Source: GWE2-42-39 sp034003625 (lineage in GTDB: Bacteria; Bacteroidota; Bacteroidia; Bacteroidales; Prolixibacteraceae). From it: a stretch of 64,000 nt of DNA. The stretch spans positions 1 through 64,000 of the forward strand of contig JAVEYG010000012.1 of assembly GCA_034003625.1 (NCBI GenBank), given 5' to 3'. The notes beneath the pieces are model-generated. The model worked only from the letters and a program-made list of their open reading frames with translations. It was not told where the DNA came from and did not search any database. Shown piece by piece: positions 15,517-24,532 of this stretch. A program made the position numbers and the translations under genes. Position 1 is the stretch's first letter. Each line of letters opens with the position of its first letter.

Positions 15517-16764
15517 ATGAAACTTGGAAAATATAGTTTTGGTGTGGGCGACCGCTTCAGTCACGAAGGGGAGGCCCAGTTGCGGGCGTTGATGAAAGCC
15601 ACTGCAAAAGGAATTGAAGTGACCCCGGTATGGAACAAGTCGAACCGTGAACACAACATTGTCCATTCGGAGCCGGTTGAAACCCGCAAAGAAGCGGATG
15701 CAGCTGTGAAATCGCTTGGCTGGAACGGTAATTATTGTGTTGATGCCGATCATATTAACTTAACTAATGTGGACCGTTTTATTCAGGTTTCCGACTTTTT
15801 CACGCTCGACGTGGCCGCATATATCGGAAACCCTTCGGGAGCTGCCGATGTGGCTGCTTTTATGACTTCCTGCAAAAAGTTGGGAACTGAAGTTCGGATC
15901 CCGGGGATTGAAGCCCCGATTCGTATTTCCGACGAAATTTTAACGGTGGTAGCCGGGAAATATCTGGCCGCTATCAAAGAAGCCGGGAAAATTTATCGCC
16001 ACATTGAGTCGGCAAAAGGGAAAGATAATTTTATTACCGAGGTATCGATGGATGAAGTGGAAGCGCCGCAAACGCCGGTCGATATGTTTTTTATCCTGAA
16101 AATGATCGCCGACGAGAAAATCCCGGCGCAGACTATTGCCCCTAAATTTACGGGACGGTTCAATAAAGGGGTTGATTATGTGGGCGATGTGGCGCAGTTT
16201 GCCAAAGAATTTGAACAGGATGTGCTGGTGATCAATTATGCAGTGAAGAATTTCGGGCTTCCTGATAACCTGAAACTGAGCGTCCATTCGGGTAGCGATA
16301 AATTCACCATTTACCCGGTAATGGCCGAAATCATTAAAAAATACGACAAAGGCCTGCATGTGAAAACCGCAGGGACCACCTGGCTCGAAGAAGTGATTGG
16401 CCTGGCGGTTGCCGGCGGCGAAGCGCTGGATGCGGCCAAACATATTTACACGGCAGCGCTCGGTCGGAAAGAGGAATTGTGCACCCCGTATGCCGATGTA
16501 ATTGATATTGACGATTCAAAACTTCCGTCGGCTGTGGAGGTGGCTGGCTGGAGCAGTGAGAAATACGCCAACACCCTGCGGCACATTCCTGGTCATCCCG
16601 ATTATAACCCGAATTTTCGCCAGCTCATTCACGTCGGTTATAAAGTGGCAGCCGAAATGGGCGAAAAATATACCGGGTTGTTAAAAAAGCATTCGGATAT
16701 TGTCGGGACCTGTGTCGAAGAGAATATCTACGACCGCCACCTGAAACGATTGTTTAACCTGTAA
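15517..16764 (+). CDS. uxaE: Tagaturonate epimerase
   Basis: 415 residues matching the UxaE family: LGKYSFGVGDRFSHEGEAQL at the N-terminus, GIEVTPVWNKSNREHNIV, YCVDADHINLTNVDRF and SVHSGSDKFTIYPVM, with metal-binding His and Asp candidates in DADH and VHSGSDK. It interconverts D-tagaturonate and D-fructuronate, so galacturonate can enter the glucuronate branch without tagaturonate reductase (UxaB) or altronate dehydratase (UxaA). It leads the operon uxaE-uxaC-kdgK-kdgA-exuT and lies 18 bp before uxaC. Confidence 0.9.
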   Translation: MKLGKYSFGVGDRFSHEGEAQLRALMKATAKGIEVTPVWNKSNREHNIVHSEPVETRKEADAAVKSLGWNGNYCVDADHINLTNVDRFIQVSDFFTLDVAAYIGNPSGAADVAAFMTSCKKLGTEVRIPGIEAPIRISDEILTVVAGKYLAAIKEAGKIYRHIESAKGKDNFITEVSMDEVEAPQTPVDMFFILKMIADEKIPAQTIAPKFTGRFNKGVDYVGDVAQFAKEFEQDVLVINYAVKNFGLPDNLKLSVHSGSDKFTIYPVMAEIIKKYDKGLHVKTAGTTWLEEVIGLAVAGGEALDAAKHIYTAALGRKEELCTPYADVIDIDDSKLPSAVEVAGWSSEKYANTLRHIPGHPDYNPNFRQLIHVGYKVAAEMGEKYTGLLKKHSDIVGTCVEENIYDRHLKRLFNL

Positions 16765-16782
16765 TTTGTAAATCTCATAGAT

Positions 16783-18183
16783 ATGAAACCATTTATGGAC
16801 GAGAATTTTCTGTTGAAAACAGAAACGGCTCAAAAATTATATCACAATCATGCGGCTAAAATGCCGATTTTCGATTATCACTGCCACATCAACCCGAAAG
16901 ACATTGCGGACGACCGCCGTTTTAAAACCATTACCGAAATCTGGTTGTATGGCGATCATTATAAATGGCGGGCCATGCGTACCAACGGGGTCGATGAGCG
17001 CTTCTGCACCGGCGATGCCAGCGATTGGGAAAAGTTTGAAAAATGGGCCGAAACGGTTCCCCATACTTTGCGCAACCCGCTTTTTCACTGGACACACCTC
17101 GAACTGAAAAAATTTTTTGGAATAAACGAAGTGCTGGGGCCGCAAAACGCGCGTAAAATTTACGATGCCTGTAACGAAAAACTGAATACACCGGAATACA
17201 GTTGCCGGAACATTATCCGAATGGCCAATGTGCATACCATTTGCACGACCGATGACCCGGTTGATACGCTGGAATATCATCAGAAAATAAAGGCCGACGG
17301 GTTTGAAGTAGCTGTTTTGCCCGCCTGGCGGCCCGACAAAGCAATGATGGTGGAGGACCCAAAGTTTTTTAATGATTATATCGATAAACTGGCCGAAGCT
17401 GCCAAAATGGATATTCAATCGTTTGATGATCTTTTAAATGCGCTTGATAAACGTCACCTGTATTTCCACGAAAATGGCTGCCGCCTTTCGGATCACGGCT
17501 TGGACACCGCTTTTGCCGAAGAATATACGGATGCGGAGATTGATGCAATTTTCAAAAAAGTACGCAGTGGAAACAAACTGACAGAAACAGAAATCCTGAA
17601 ATTTAAATCGTGCATGTTGTACGAATTTGGCCTGCTCGACCATTCACGCGGATGGACGCAGCAGTTTCACATTGGGGCGCAGCGGAACAATAACACCCGT
17701 TTATTCAGGAAATTAGGCCCCGATACCGGCTTCGATTCCATTGGAGACAAACCGGTTGCCGAGCCTTTGTCGAAACTGCTCGACCGACTGGATATGGAAA
17801 ACAAGTTGTGCAAAACAATTTTATATAATCTGAATCCGCGCGACAACGAGTTGTATGCTACCATGATCGGCAATTTCCAGGATGGCTCTGTTCCCGGAAA
17901 AATCCAATACGGTTCCGGTTGGTGGTTCCTCGACCAGAAAGACGGTATGGAAAAACAGATGAATGCCCTCTCTAATCTTGGATTGTTGAGCCGTTTTGTG
18001 GGAATGCTTACCGATTCCAGGAGTTTTCTTTCGTATACCCGGCACGAATATTTCCGTCGCACACTCTGCAACCTGTTGGGAAATGATGTTGAAAGTGGTG
18101 AAATTCCTGCCGATATGGAATTGTTGGGCAAGATGGTTGAAAATATTTCATTTAATAATGCCAAAAGCTATTTTAATTTTTAG
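16783..18183 (+). CDS. uxaC: Glucuronate/galacturonate isomerase
   Basis: 466 residues, the normal length. The metal and substrate residues of the amidohydrolase-like fold are visible in IFDYHCHINPKDIADDRRF, TTDDPVDTLEYH, and FHIGAQRNNNTRLF; the end SYTRHEYFRRTLCNLLG is also typical. It isomerises D-glucuronate to D-fructuronate and D-galacturonate to D-tagaturonate in the cytoplasm, making the substrate of UxaE encoded 18 bp upstream. Second gene of the hexuronate operon. Confidence 0.96.
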   Translation: MKPFMDENFLLKTETAQKLYHNHAAKMPIFDYHCHINPKDIADDRRFKTITEIWLYGDHYKWRAMRTNGVDERFCTGDASDWEKFEKWAETVPHTLRNPLFHWTHLELKKFFGINEVLGPQNARKIYDACNEKLNTPEYSCRNIIRMANVHTICTTDDPVDTLEYHQKIKADGFEVAVLPAWRPDKAMMVEDPKFFNDYIDKLAEAAKMDIQSFDDLLNALDKRHLYFHENGCRLSDHGLDTAFAEEYTDAEIDAIFKKVRSGNKLTETEILKFKSCMLYEFGLLDHSRGWTQQFHIGAQRNNNTRLFRKLGPDTGFDSIGDKPVAEPLSKLLDRLDMENKLCKTILYNLNPRDNELYATMIGNFQDGSVPGKIQYGSGWWFLDQKDGMEKQMNALSNLGLLSRFVGMLTDSRSFLSYTRHEYFRRTLCNLLGNDVESGEIPADMELLGKMVENISFNNAKSYFNF

Positions 18184-18242
18184 CGTGGTTAAAATTTCTA
18201 TTTATGAAAGCCAATAAATGTTGTCAGATTAAAATAGATTGA

Positions 18243-18250
18243 TATTTTTG
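18243..18250 (+). promoter_or_regulatory. Putative internal promoter before kdgK
   Basis: TATTTTTG with TTGT about 18 bp upstream, 32 bp before the kdgK start. It could let kdgK, kdgA and exuT be expressed apart from uxaE and uxaC. Confidence 0.45.
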
Positions 18251-18282
18251 CAATCGATTGCACGAACCTGATTAAATTTGAA

Positions 18283-19323
18283 ATGATGAGCAAGAAAGTT
18301 GTAACATTTGGCGAGATCATGTTGCGCCTGGCAACACCCGACTATTTGCGTTTTTCACAAAGCAATATATTCTCAGCAACCTTTGGGGGAGGTGAGGCCA
18401 ACGTGGCGGTTTCGCTGGCTAATTATGGTATCCCGGTCGACTTTGTGAGCCGTTTACCAAAAAACGATATTGGCTTAGCTTGCCAGATGGACCTTCGGAA
18501 ATATGGGGTAGGTACCGATAAAATTGTTTGGGGCGGCGACCGTCTGGGGATTTATTTCCTTGAAACCGGCGCTGTGAGCCGCGGAAGCAAAGTGGTGTAT
18601 GACCGCGCCCATTCGGCGATTGCAGAAATAAAACCCGGCATGATTGATTGGGACAAAGTGTTTGACGGAGCTGGCTGGTTTCACTGGACAGGGATTACCC
18701 CGGCCATTTCGCAAGGTGCTGCCGATGTTTGCCTCGAAGCGATACAGAAAGCAAACGAAAAAGGGATTACCGTTTCGTGTGACCTTAATTATCGTAAAAA
18801 TCTTTGGAAGTACGGGAAGAAAGCGGGAGAGGTGATGCCCGAACTGGTTGCCGGAACGGATATTGTTTTGGGCAATGAAGAAGATGCCGAAATGGTGCTG
18901 GGCATTAAACCCGAAGGCGTTGATGTAACTGGTGGACATGTGGAAGCAGTTGCTTACGAGTCGGTTTCAAAACAAATTATGGCACGTTTCCCCCGTTGTA
19001 AAAAAGTAATTACGACCTTGCGCGGATCGGTGAATGCCAACCATAATTCGTGGGCCGGAGTACTTTGGGATGGCAAAAAATTATATGAATCGCCTACCTA
19101 TCAGATTACCCACATTGTGGACCGTGTTGGCGGCGGCGATTCGTTTATGGGCGGCTTGATTTATGGTTTGCTTACATACACCGGCGACGACCAGAAAGCG
19201 CTGAATTTTGCAGTGGCTGCATCGTGCCTGAAACATACCATTTACGGCGATTATAACCAGGTTACCGTGGATGAAGTGGAAAAACTGATGGGTGGCGATG
19301 CCTCAGGCCGTGTGGCCCGATAA
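18283..19323 (+). CDS. kdgK: 2-keto-3-deoxygluconate kinase (PfkB family)
   Basis: 346 residues. PfkB signatures: VVTFGEIMLRLATPDYLRF at the start, GGGEANVAVSLANYG for sugar binding, VSCDLNYRKNLW and the catalytic DRVGGGDSFMGGLIYGLL near residue 285. It phosphorylates 2-keto-3-deoxygluconate to KDPG, the step before the KdgA aldolase. The ORF could start at either of two adjacent ATG codons (MMSKK); the difference is one residue. It is followed by a repeat-bearing 197-bp gap before kdgA. Confidence 0.93.
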   Translation: MMSKKVVTFGEIMLRLATPDYLRFSQSNIFSATFGGGEANVAVSLANYGIPVDFVSRLPKNDIGLACQMDLRKYGVGTDKIVWGGDRLGIYFLETGAVSRGSKVVYDRAHSAIAEIKPGMIDWDKVFDGAGWFHWTGITPAISQGAADVCLEAIQKANEKGITVSCDLNYRKNLWKYGKKAGEVMPELVAGTDIVLGNEEDAEMVLGIKPEGVDVTGGHVEAVAYESVSKQIMARFPRCKKVITTLRGSVNANHNSWAGVLWDGKKLYESPTYQITHIVDRVGGGDSFMGGLIYGLLTYTGDDQKALNFAVAASCLKHTIYGDYNQVTVDEVEKLMGGDASGRVAR

Positions 19324-19325
19324 AA

Positions 19326-19353
19326 AGGCCTCCCCCAACCCCCGAAGGAGGGG
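19326..19353 (+). repeat. C/G-run intergenic repeat (left copy)
   Basis: CCTCCCCCAACCCCCGAAGG followed by AGGGGAG. A related element lies inverted at 19485-19516, and a similar C-run/G-run piece at 55725-55747. Such elements are common between Bacteroidota genes and can fold as C-run against G-run hairpins. Confidence 0.55.
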
Positions 19354-19484
19354 AGTAAATCAGAAACAAAGGCTGTTCTTCAATCCAAAACTGACTGGAG
19401 GAGAGATATAAGCCTTGCAAAATCCTTCATGAATAAGGAATTTTTTGATATTGAATTAAAAACATAAAAACTGGTTTCCCGCCA

Positions 19485-19516
19485 GTCCTCCCCCTTTGGG
19501 GAGTTAGAGGGGGCTA
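19485..19516 (-). repeat. C/G-run intergenic repeat (right, inverted copy)
   Basis: Read on the minus strand: GCCCCCTCTAACTCCCC then AAAGGGGGAGGAC. It is the inverted counterpart of the element at 19326 and ends only 5 bp before the kdgA start, so it may act on the message between kdgK and kdgA. Confidence 0.5.
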
Positions 19517-19520
19517 ATCT

Positions 19521-20189
19521 ATGGCACGGTTTACAAGAATAGAAGTAGCTTTAAAAATGAAGGAAACAGGCATTGTCCCGGTTTTCTATCACGCAGATAT
19601 TGAAGTTTGCAAGTCGGTAGTGAAAGCTTGTTACGACGGAGGGATCCGCGTATTTGAGTTCACCAACCGTGGCGATTTTGCCTCGTTGGTTTTTGCCGAA
19701 CTGAACAAATGGGCGGTTAAAGAATGCCCTGAGATGATCATGGGAGTTGGTTCCATTGTTGATGAAGGGACTACTTCCATGTATATCGCGCTGGGTACCA
19801 ATTTTATCGTTTCTCCACTAATCGACGAAGGAATGGCCAAAGTCTGTAATAAACGAAAAATTGCCTGGAGCCCCGGTTGTGGTTCGGTGACCGAGATTGG
19901 CCGCGCCCATGAATTGGGCTGTGAAGTGGTGAAGATTTTCCCCGGCTCATCGGTTGGCGGGCCTGATTTTGTGAAAGGCGTTTTAGGCCCGATGCCTTAT
20001 ACCAGCATTATGCCCACCGGCGGCGTGGAACCAACCGAAGAAAGCCTGAAAAAATGGTTCAATGCCGGTGTCCATTGCGTGGGGATGGGCTCACAGCTGT
20101 TCCCGAAAGAGGTACTGGCCTCCGGAAACTGGGCTTTTATTTCTGAAAAATGCAGGGAAGCGCTGGAGATAGTAAAGAAAATAAGATAA
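19521..20189 (+). CDS. kdgA: KDPG / 2-keto-4-hydroxyglutarate aldolase
   Basis: 222 residues, class I aldolase barrel. Seen: IVPVFYHADIEVCKSVVKAC, the acidic residue in VFEFTNRGD, the Schiff-base lysine in CEVVKIFPGSSVGGPDFVKG and the phosphate-binding IMPTGGVEPTEESLKKWF. It splits KDPG into pyruvate and glyceraldehyde 3-phosphate, the last step of the hexuronate route. Start ATG follows an AGGGGGC stretch that may serve as ribosome-binding site. Lies 38 bp before exuT. Confidence 0.95.
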   Translation: MARFTRIEVALKMKETGIVPVFYHADIEVCKSVVKACYDGGIRVFEFTNRGDFASLVFAELNKWAVKECPEMIMGVGSIVDEGTTSMYIALGTNFIVSPLIDEGMAKVCNKRKIAWSPGCGSVTEIGRAHELGCEVVKIFPGSSVGGPDFVKGVLGPMPYTSIMPTGGVEPTEESLKKWFNAGVHCVGMGSQLFPKEVLASGNWAFISEKCREALEIVKKIR

Positions 20190-20227
20190 AATTCAAACTA
20201 AAATAATAAACCACTAAAACAAGAACG

Positions 20228-21562
20228 ATGAATCAAACAAACATGATCGGAAATTATCGGTGGCGAATATGCGCACTGGTATTTTTCGCAACGACCATCA
20301 ACTATCTCGACCGACAGGTTATCAGTTTATTAAAACCATTTCTTGAAGAAGACGGCCTTTTTGGTACCGATCCGGCTCATTACGAGTCAATTTATGCCAA
20401 TATTGTTATTTGTTTTCAGGTTGCATATGCTTCAGGGATGCTGCTTGTCGGGAGTATTATCGACAAGTTTGGGACGAAAATTGGTTACGCAGTGTCGTTG
20501 TTCGGCTGGAGCTTGGCCGCAATCGGACATGCCTTCGCACGGGGGCCTCTGGGATTTGGTATCGCACGTGCGGCTCTTGGGGTACCCGAAGCAGGTAACT
20601 TCCCGGCAGCAAATAAAACGGTGGCCGAATGGTTTCCCAAAAAAGAACGTGCGCTGGCCACTGGGATCTATAACTCAGGTACCAATGTTGGTGCGATTGT
20701 TGCTCCCTTGGTTGTCCCTCTAATCGCTGTGGTGTGGAATTGGAAATGGGCATTTATTATTACCGGGGCAATTGGTCTGATTTGGTTGTTCTTCTGGGAA
20801 GTAATATATGAATCGCCTGAGAAAAAACTGAAAAAGGGAAAATTGAGCCAGGTTGAGTACGATCATATTATGAGCGATAAAGATGAAGTTATCCATGCAG
20901 ATGGCACTACCGGACCCAAATTAAGCTGGGTTAAGTTATTGACATTCCGCCAAACCTGGGCTTTCTTTTTGGGGAAATTGCTAACTGATCCGATATGGTG
21001 GTTTTTCTTGTTCTGGCTCCCTGCTTTCCTTAAAGAACAATATGGATTGGTTGGAACCCAGGTGAGTATCCCGTTGGCAGTGGTTTATACCATGACAACT
21101 GTCGGAAGTATTTTTGGCGGCTGGTTACCTAAACGGTTCATGGAGAAAGGAATGGATGCCAACAGGGCCCGTAAAACATCAATGTTTATTTATGCCTTAT
21201 TTCCGCTGACAGTTCTTTCTGCACAGTATCTGGGTGATTTTAATATGTGGTATGCTGTTATTATCATTGGTATTGCAGCTTCTGCCCATCAGGCATGGTC
21301 AGCCAATATTTTCACCACTGTTTCCGATATGTTCCCCAAAAGGGCAATCGCATCGGTTACCGGGATCGGGGGCATGGCGGGAGCTATTGGAGGGATTATG
21401 ATTGCCAAAGCAGCTGGTGTGTTATTCGATCATTTCAAAGCAATGGGCGATATTCGTATTGGTTACGGTATTATGTTTGTTGTTTGTGCGTTGGCATATA
21501 TTATTGCCTGGTTTGTGATGCACATGCTGGTACCGAAATTCAAGAAAATAGATATAGATTAG
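20228..21562 (+). CDS. exuT: Hexuronate transporter (MFS, ACS family)
   Basis: 444 residues with about 12 hydrophobic segments. Family motifs: FFATTINYLDRQVISLLKPF in helix 1, VPEAGNFPAANKTVAEWFPK and ATGIYNSGTNVGAIVAP, characteristic of anion:cation symporters including ExuT. It should import D-glucuronate and D-galacturonate through the inner membrane by proton symport. Last gene of the operon and followed by a strong terminator; its position with uxaE, uxaC, kdgK and kdgA supports the substrate call. Confidence 0.92.
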   Translation: MNQTNMIGNYRWRICALVFFATTINYLDRQVISLLKPFLEEDGLFGTDPAHYESIYANIVICFQVAYASGMLLVGSIIDKFGTKIGYAVSLFGWSLAAIGHAFARGPLGFGIARAALGVPEAGNFPAANKTVAEWFPKKERALATGIYNSGTNVGAIVAPLVVPLIAVVWNWKWAFIITGAIGLIWLFFWEVIYESPEKKLKKGKLSQVEYDHIMSDKDEVIHADGTTGPKLSWVKLLTFRQTWAFFLGKLLTDPIWWFFLFWLPAFLKEQYGLVGTQVSIPLAVVYTMTTVGSIFGGWLPKRFMEKGMDANRARKTSMFIYALFPLTVLSAQYLGDFNMWYAVIIIGIAASAHQAWSANIFTTVSDMFPKRAIASVTGIGGMAGAIGGIMIAKAAGVLFDHFKAMGDIRIGYGIMFVVCALAYIIAWFVMHMLVPKFKKIDID

Positions 21563-21581
21563 CAATGTATTCCGGATAATA

Positions 21582-21630
21582 AAAAGAAGAAAAGAATGAT
21601 TCTCCTGTTCTTTTCTTCTTTTTTTTTCAA
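21582..21630 (+). terminator. Strong terminator after exuT
   Basis: AAAAGAAGAAAAGAA (21582-21596) pairs perfectly with the complementary run at 21608-21622; an 11-base loop and a T run follow the exuT stop by 19 bp. Confidence 0.85.
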
Positions 21631-21813
21631 TGAAAATTCAAAACCGGTATGGAACGAAAAAGTTGTGCGATGTTGAATGAGAAAAAAACTCATGGGAAGA
21701 GACGGGAGCAGGGGTTTCCCGTCAGATTCTCAGTCACGACAAAAGTTTGATTGCGTTTGGAGGGATACTTATAACCTGCATCTTTTGTTGATAATGTGTT
21801 GAAATAACTTTGG

Positions 21814-23292
21814 TTACCGGTTGTACCTTTTGGTGATATCCCGGAGAAAATTCCGATGTTTTTGTTTTAACATTTTCCACCGGAAACGCCATTCCCAGTT
21901 ATCGGTGGCAATGCCGGGGATATTCATCCGTGCATGGCTTCCCAGTTGTAGCAGGTCCTGCATCGGGATAATGGCTTGTCGGGCCGTGCTCGCCCAGGCC
22001 ATTTCGACAAAGCGGCGCGGAAAACGGAACCATGGAAATTTCATATACTGTTTCAGCTGTTGTTTTTCCGGTTTTGTGGCGTGCCGAAACCAGCCCAGCG
22101 AGGTATCGTTGTCATGGGTGCCGGTGTATCCTACAGAATTTGGTACTGTATTGTGGGGCAGGTCTTTGTTGGTCTCGTCAGAAGAAAAAGCAAATTGAAG
22201 AATTTTCATTCCGGGCAGATTGAAATTATCTCTCAGTTTTTCCACTTCAGGAGTGATTAGCCCCAAATCTTCGGCAATGACAGGAAGTTCTCCTAATTGT
22301 TTTTTTAGGATGGAAAGTAGTTCGTAGCCGTCAGCCGGCAACCAGTTTCCATTGACCGCGGTTTTTTCGGCAGCCGGAACGGCCCAGAACGACTCTAATC
22401 CGCGAAAATGGTCGATTCGTACCAGATCGAACAACCGAAGATTAAAATGAACGCGGGCAATCCACCAGTCGTAATTTCGTTCTTTCAGCCGTTGCCAGTT
22501 AAAAACCGGGTTGCCCCAGAGCTGGCCTGTTTTGCTGAAATAATCGGGAGGGACACCTCCCACAAGTGTAGGTTTTCCGTCGCTGTCAAGCAGAAAAATA
22601 TCCTGGTTGGCCCAAACGTCTGAACTGTCGGTTGATACGTACAGCGGGATGTCGCCAATGATGCGGATGTTTTTCTCGTTGACGTATTTTTTCAGGGCGG
22701 ACCACTGCCGGAAAAATAAAAACTGAAGAAAGCGGTGAAAATCGGTTTCCTTGTTCAGATGCTGCCGATACTCCTGCAATTTGTGCTCATTGCGATGCTT
22801 CAGCTCCGGTTCCCATTCGTTCCACATCTTTTGCCTGTCGGACTCCTTAATGGCACGGAACAGCGCGTAATCGTCGAGCCACCAGCTATGCGCGGTCAGA
22901 AAATCAGTATAATCGTTCCTGAAAAGTTCAAATTTGTCCTGAAAATTCTGAAAAGCCAGTCGTATCCGGTCAAGTTTGTATTCCGAGACCCGGTCGTATT
23001 CGACACGGATTTCAGAAAAAGAGGGCGTATTTTTTAAATCTTCGGAACTCAGCAGTTGTTCGTTAACCAGTTCGCCGAGGTCAATAAGAATGGAATTTCC
23101 GGCAAAAGCCGAATAACATTGGTAGGGCGAATTTCCGAGACCGGTTGGGCCAAATGGTAATATCTGCCAGAGCTTTTGACGAGTTTCAGCCAGGAAATCG
23201 ACAAAAAGGCGGGCATCGTGTCCCATGCTTCCGATACCGTGCCTGCCCGGTAACGAACTGAGGTGTAACAGTATCCCGCTGTTCCGTTCCAT
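21814..23292 (-). CDS. malQ: 4-alpha-glucanotransferase (amylomaltase, GH77)
   Basis: 492 residues, a short single-domain MalQ. It opens with ERNSGILLHLSSLPGRHGIG and has the GH77 catalytic residues: nucleophile Asp in LVRIDHFRGLESFW, acid/base Glu in PVIAEDLGLITPEV, and the transition-state Asp in GYTGTHDNDTSLGWF. It transfers maltosyl or longer units between alpha-1,4-glucans, in glycogen or maltodextrin use. It starts 2 bp from the end of the upstream Gfo/Idh/MocA gene, so the pair is surely co-transcribed. Confidence 0.96.
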   Translation of the reverse strand: MERNSGILLHLSSLPGRHGIGSMGHDARLFVDFLAETRQKLWQILPFGPTGLGNSPYQCYSAFAGNSILIDLGELVNEQLLSSEDLKNTPSFSEIRVEYDRVSEYKLDRIRLAFQNFQDKFELFRNDYTDFLTAHSWWLDDYALFRAIKESDRQKMWNEWEPELKHRNEHKLQEYRQHLNKETDFHRFLQFLFFRQWSALKKYVNEKNIRIIGDIPLYVSTDSSDVWANQDIFLLDSDGKPTLVGGVPPDYFSKTGQLWGNPVFNWQRLKERNYDWWIARVHFNLRLFDLVRIDHFRGLESFWAVPAAEKTAVNGNWLPADGYELLSILKKQLGELPVIAEDLGLITPEVEKLRDNFNLPGMKILQFAFSSDETNKDLPHNTVPNSVGYTGTHDNDTSLGWFRHATKPEKQQLKQYMKFPWFRFPRRFVEMAWASTARQAIIPMQDLLQLGSHARMNIPGIATDNWEWRFRWKMLKQKHRNFLRDITKRYNR

Positions 23293-23294
23293 TT

Positions 23295-24398
23295 TTATAA
23301 AATTTCAATTTTTCGGAAATCTTTCAGGCGTACAGCCGTTTCACGTACCAGCCGTTGAACGGCCAGACCGTGTTTCAGGTCGGGAACAAAAGCTTCCGGG
23401 TCGTTTCCTGTCAGGAACAAATAGTGGGCATGCACCATTGATCGAAGCCATCCGGGAGGCACATGTCCCGAGGGAAAACTACTGATTGATTTATAGTTGC
23501 TGCCTACTACCTGACGGGTCCATTGCCCCGTTTCTTCCAAGAAATATTCAAAATATTCCGGATGGCGCGACGAATATTTCAAACACCCTTTTTCGGCATA
23601 CAGTTCAAGTGCCACAAGGTCTCCGGTTCCCGAACTGATACGGCTGGCGCTCAGTGTTCCGGCAGCTTTGCTGGTTGGTTCGCATAGCGAGATGAGGCTG
23701 AACAGGTCGGAACCGGTGGGCACATCAGGGAAATGGCCTGCCTGTAAGGCGTGTAGAAGTTGGAGTCGTTCGCCTAAGAAAGCCATTAACAGACTGATGC
23801 CATGCGAACCCAGATCGGCCATGGCCCCGCCGTCGGGAGCCGGGGTCAGCCGGGTTTGCCGTTTGTCGCGGTACGACTTCTGCAAGTAGTCGCCGTGATA
23901 ATATTTCAGGTCGAAATGAACCGGGAGCCCCAGCGTTCCGGATTTCCAGAAACGTAGTGCCTCGCGCACCGAGGCCGTTTGCAGGTACTGAAAACCTGTC
24001 TGAATGGTTATTTCAGGATCGATGTTTTCGAGCATCTTTATCATTTGCCGTTCTTCGTCATACGAAGCACAAACCGGCTTTTCTATATAAATGAAACGCA
24101 CGCCGGGCATTTCCAACGCCTGTCGGAAATGCCTGAAATGAACGTTATTCGGGCCCAGAATATAAACGGTATTTATTTTTTCATTCTGAAAAAACTCTTC
24201 TTCTGCCTGTGCTTTTCCGAAACCGTAACGTGAGGCAAACCATTCGCGTTTTGCCGCGGTAGCCGAACAAACCGATTCAAAACGAATATCCGGTACCTGG
24301 TCGTAATAATACTTCAGCGATTGCAAGGCGTAGGCATGGGCGCGGGCAATACCGCCTGCTCCCAGAAAACCCACCTGTATGGTTTGGTTGACATTCAT
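23295..24398 (-). CDS. Gfo/Idh/MocA-family sugar oxidoreductase
   Basis: 367 residues, cytoplasmic (no signal). Rossmann start VGFLGAGGIARAHAYALQSL, and the family EKP motif in FIYIEKPVCASYDEE, which bears the catalytic Lys. The C-terminal half has the substrate-binding fold with MADLGSHGISLLMAFLGERL, where Asp and His are typical active-site residues. It should use NAD(P) to oxidise or reduce a sugar or inositol. It sits just upstream of malQ, only 2 bp away, but the substrate remains unknown. Confidence 0.87.
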   Translation of the reverse strand: MNVNQTIQVGFLGAGGIARAHAYALQSLKYYYDQVPDIRFESVCSATAAKREWFASRYGFGKAQAEEEFFQNEKINTVYILGPNNVHFRHFRQALEMPGVRFIYIEKPVCASYDEERQMIKMLENIDPEITIQTGFQYLQTASVREALRFWKSGTLGLPVHFDLKYYHGDYLQKSYRDKRQTRLTPAPDGGAMADLGSHGISLLMAFLGERLQLLHALQAGHFPDVPTGSDLFSLISLCEPTSKAAGTLSASRISSGTGDLVALELYAEKGCLKYSSRHPEYFEYFLEETGQWTRQVVGSNYKSISSFPSGHVPPGWLRSMVHAHYLFLTGNDPEAFVPDLKHGLAVQRLVRETAVRLKDFRKIEIL

Positions 24399-24498
24399 TT
24401 TGTGAATTTTACGGACAGCCCAAAAATAATTCTTTTTCAGGAAAAGCCTGTATTTTCAACAGGAACTGAAAAAATTTTACTATCCCGCCGGAACAGTG

Positions 24499-24506
24499 TA
24501 CATTTG
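24499..24506 (+). promoter_or_regulatory. Putative -7 element for the S1-domain gene
   Basis: TACATTTG matches TAnnTTTG, 26 bp before the ATG at 24533. The -33 box would be the TTTTAC around 24475. Confidence 0.5.
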
Positions 24507-24532
24507 TGCAATCATAAGTAAGAACAGGCAAT

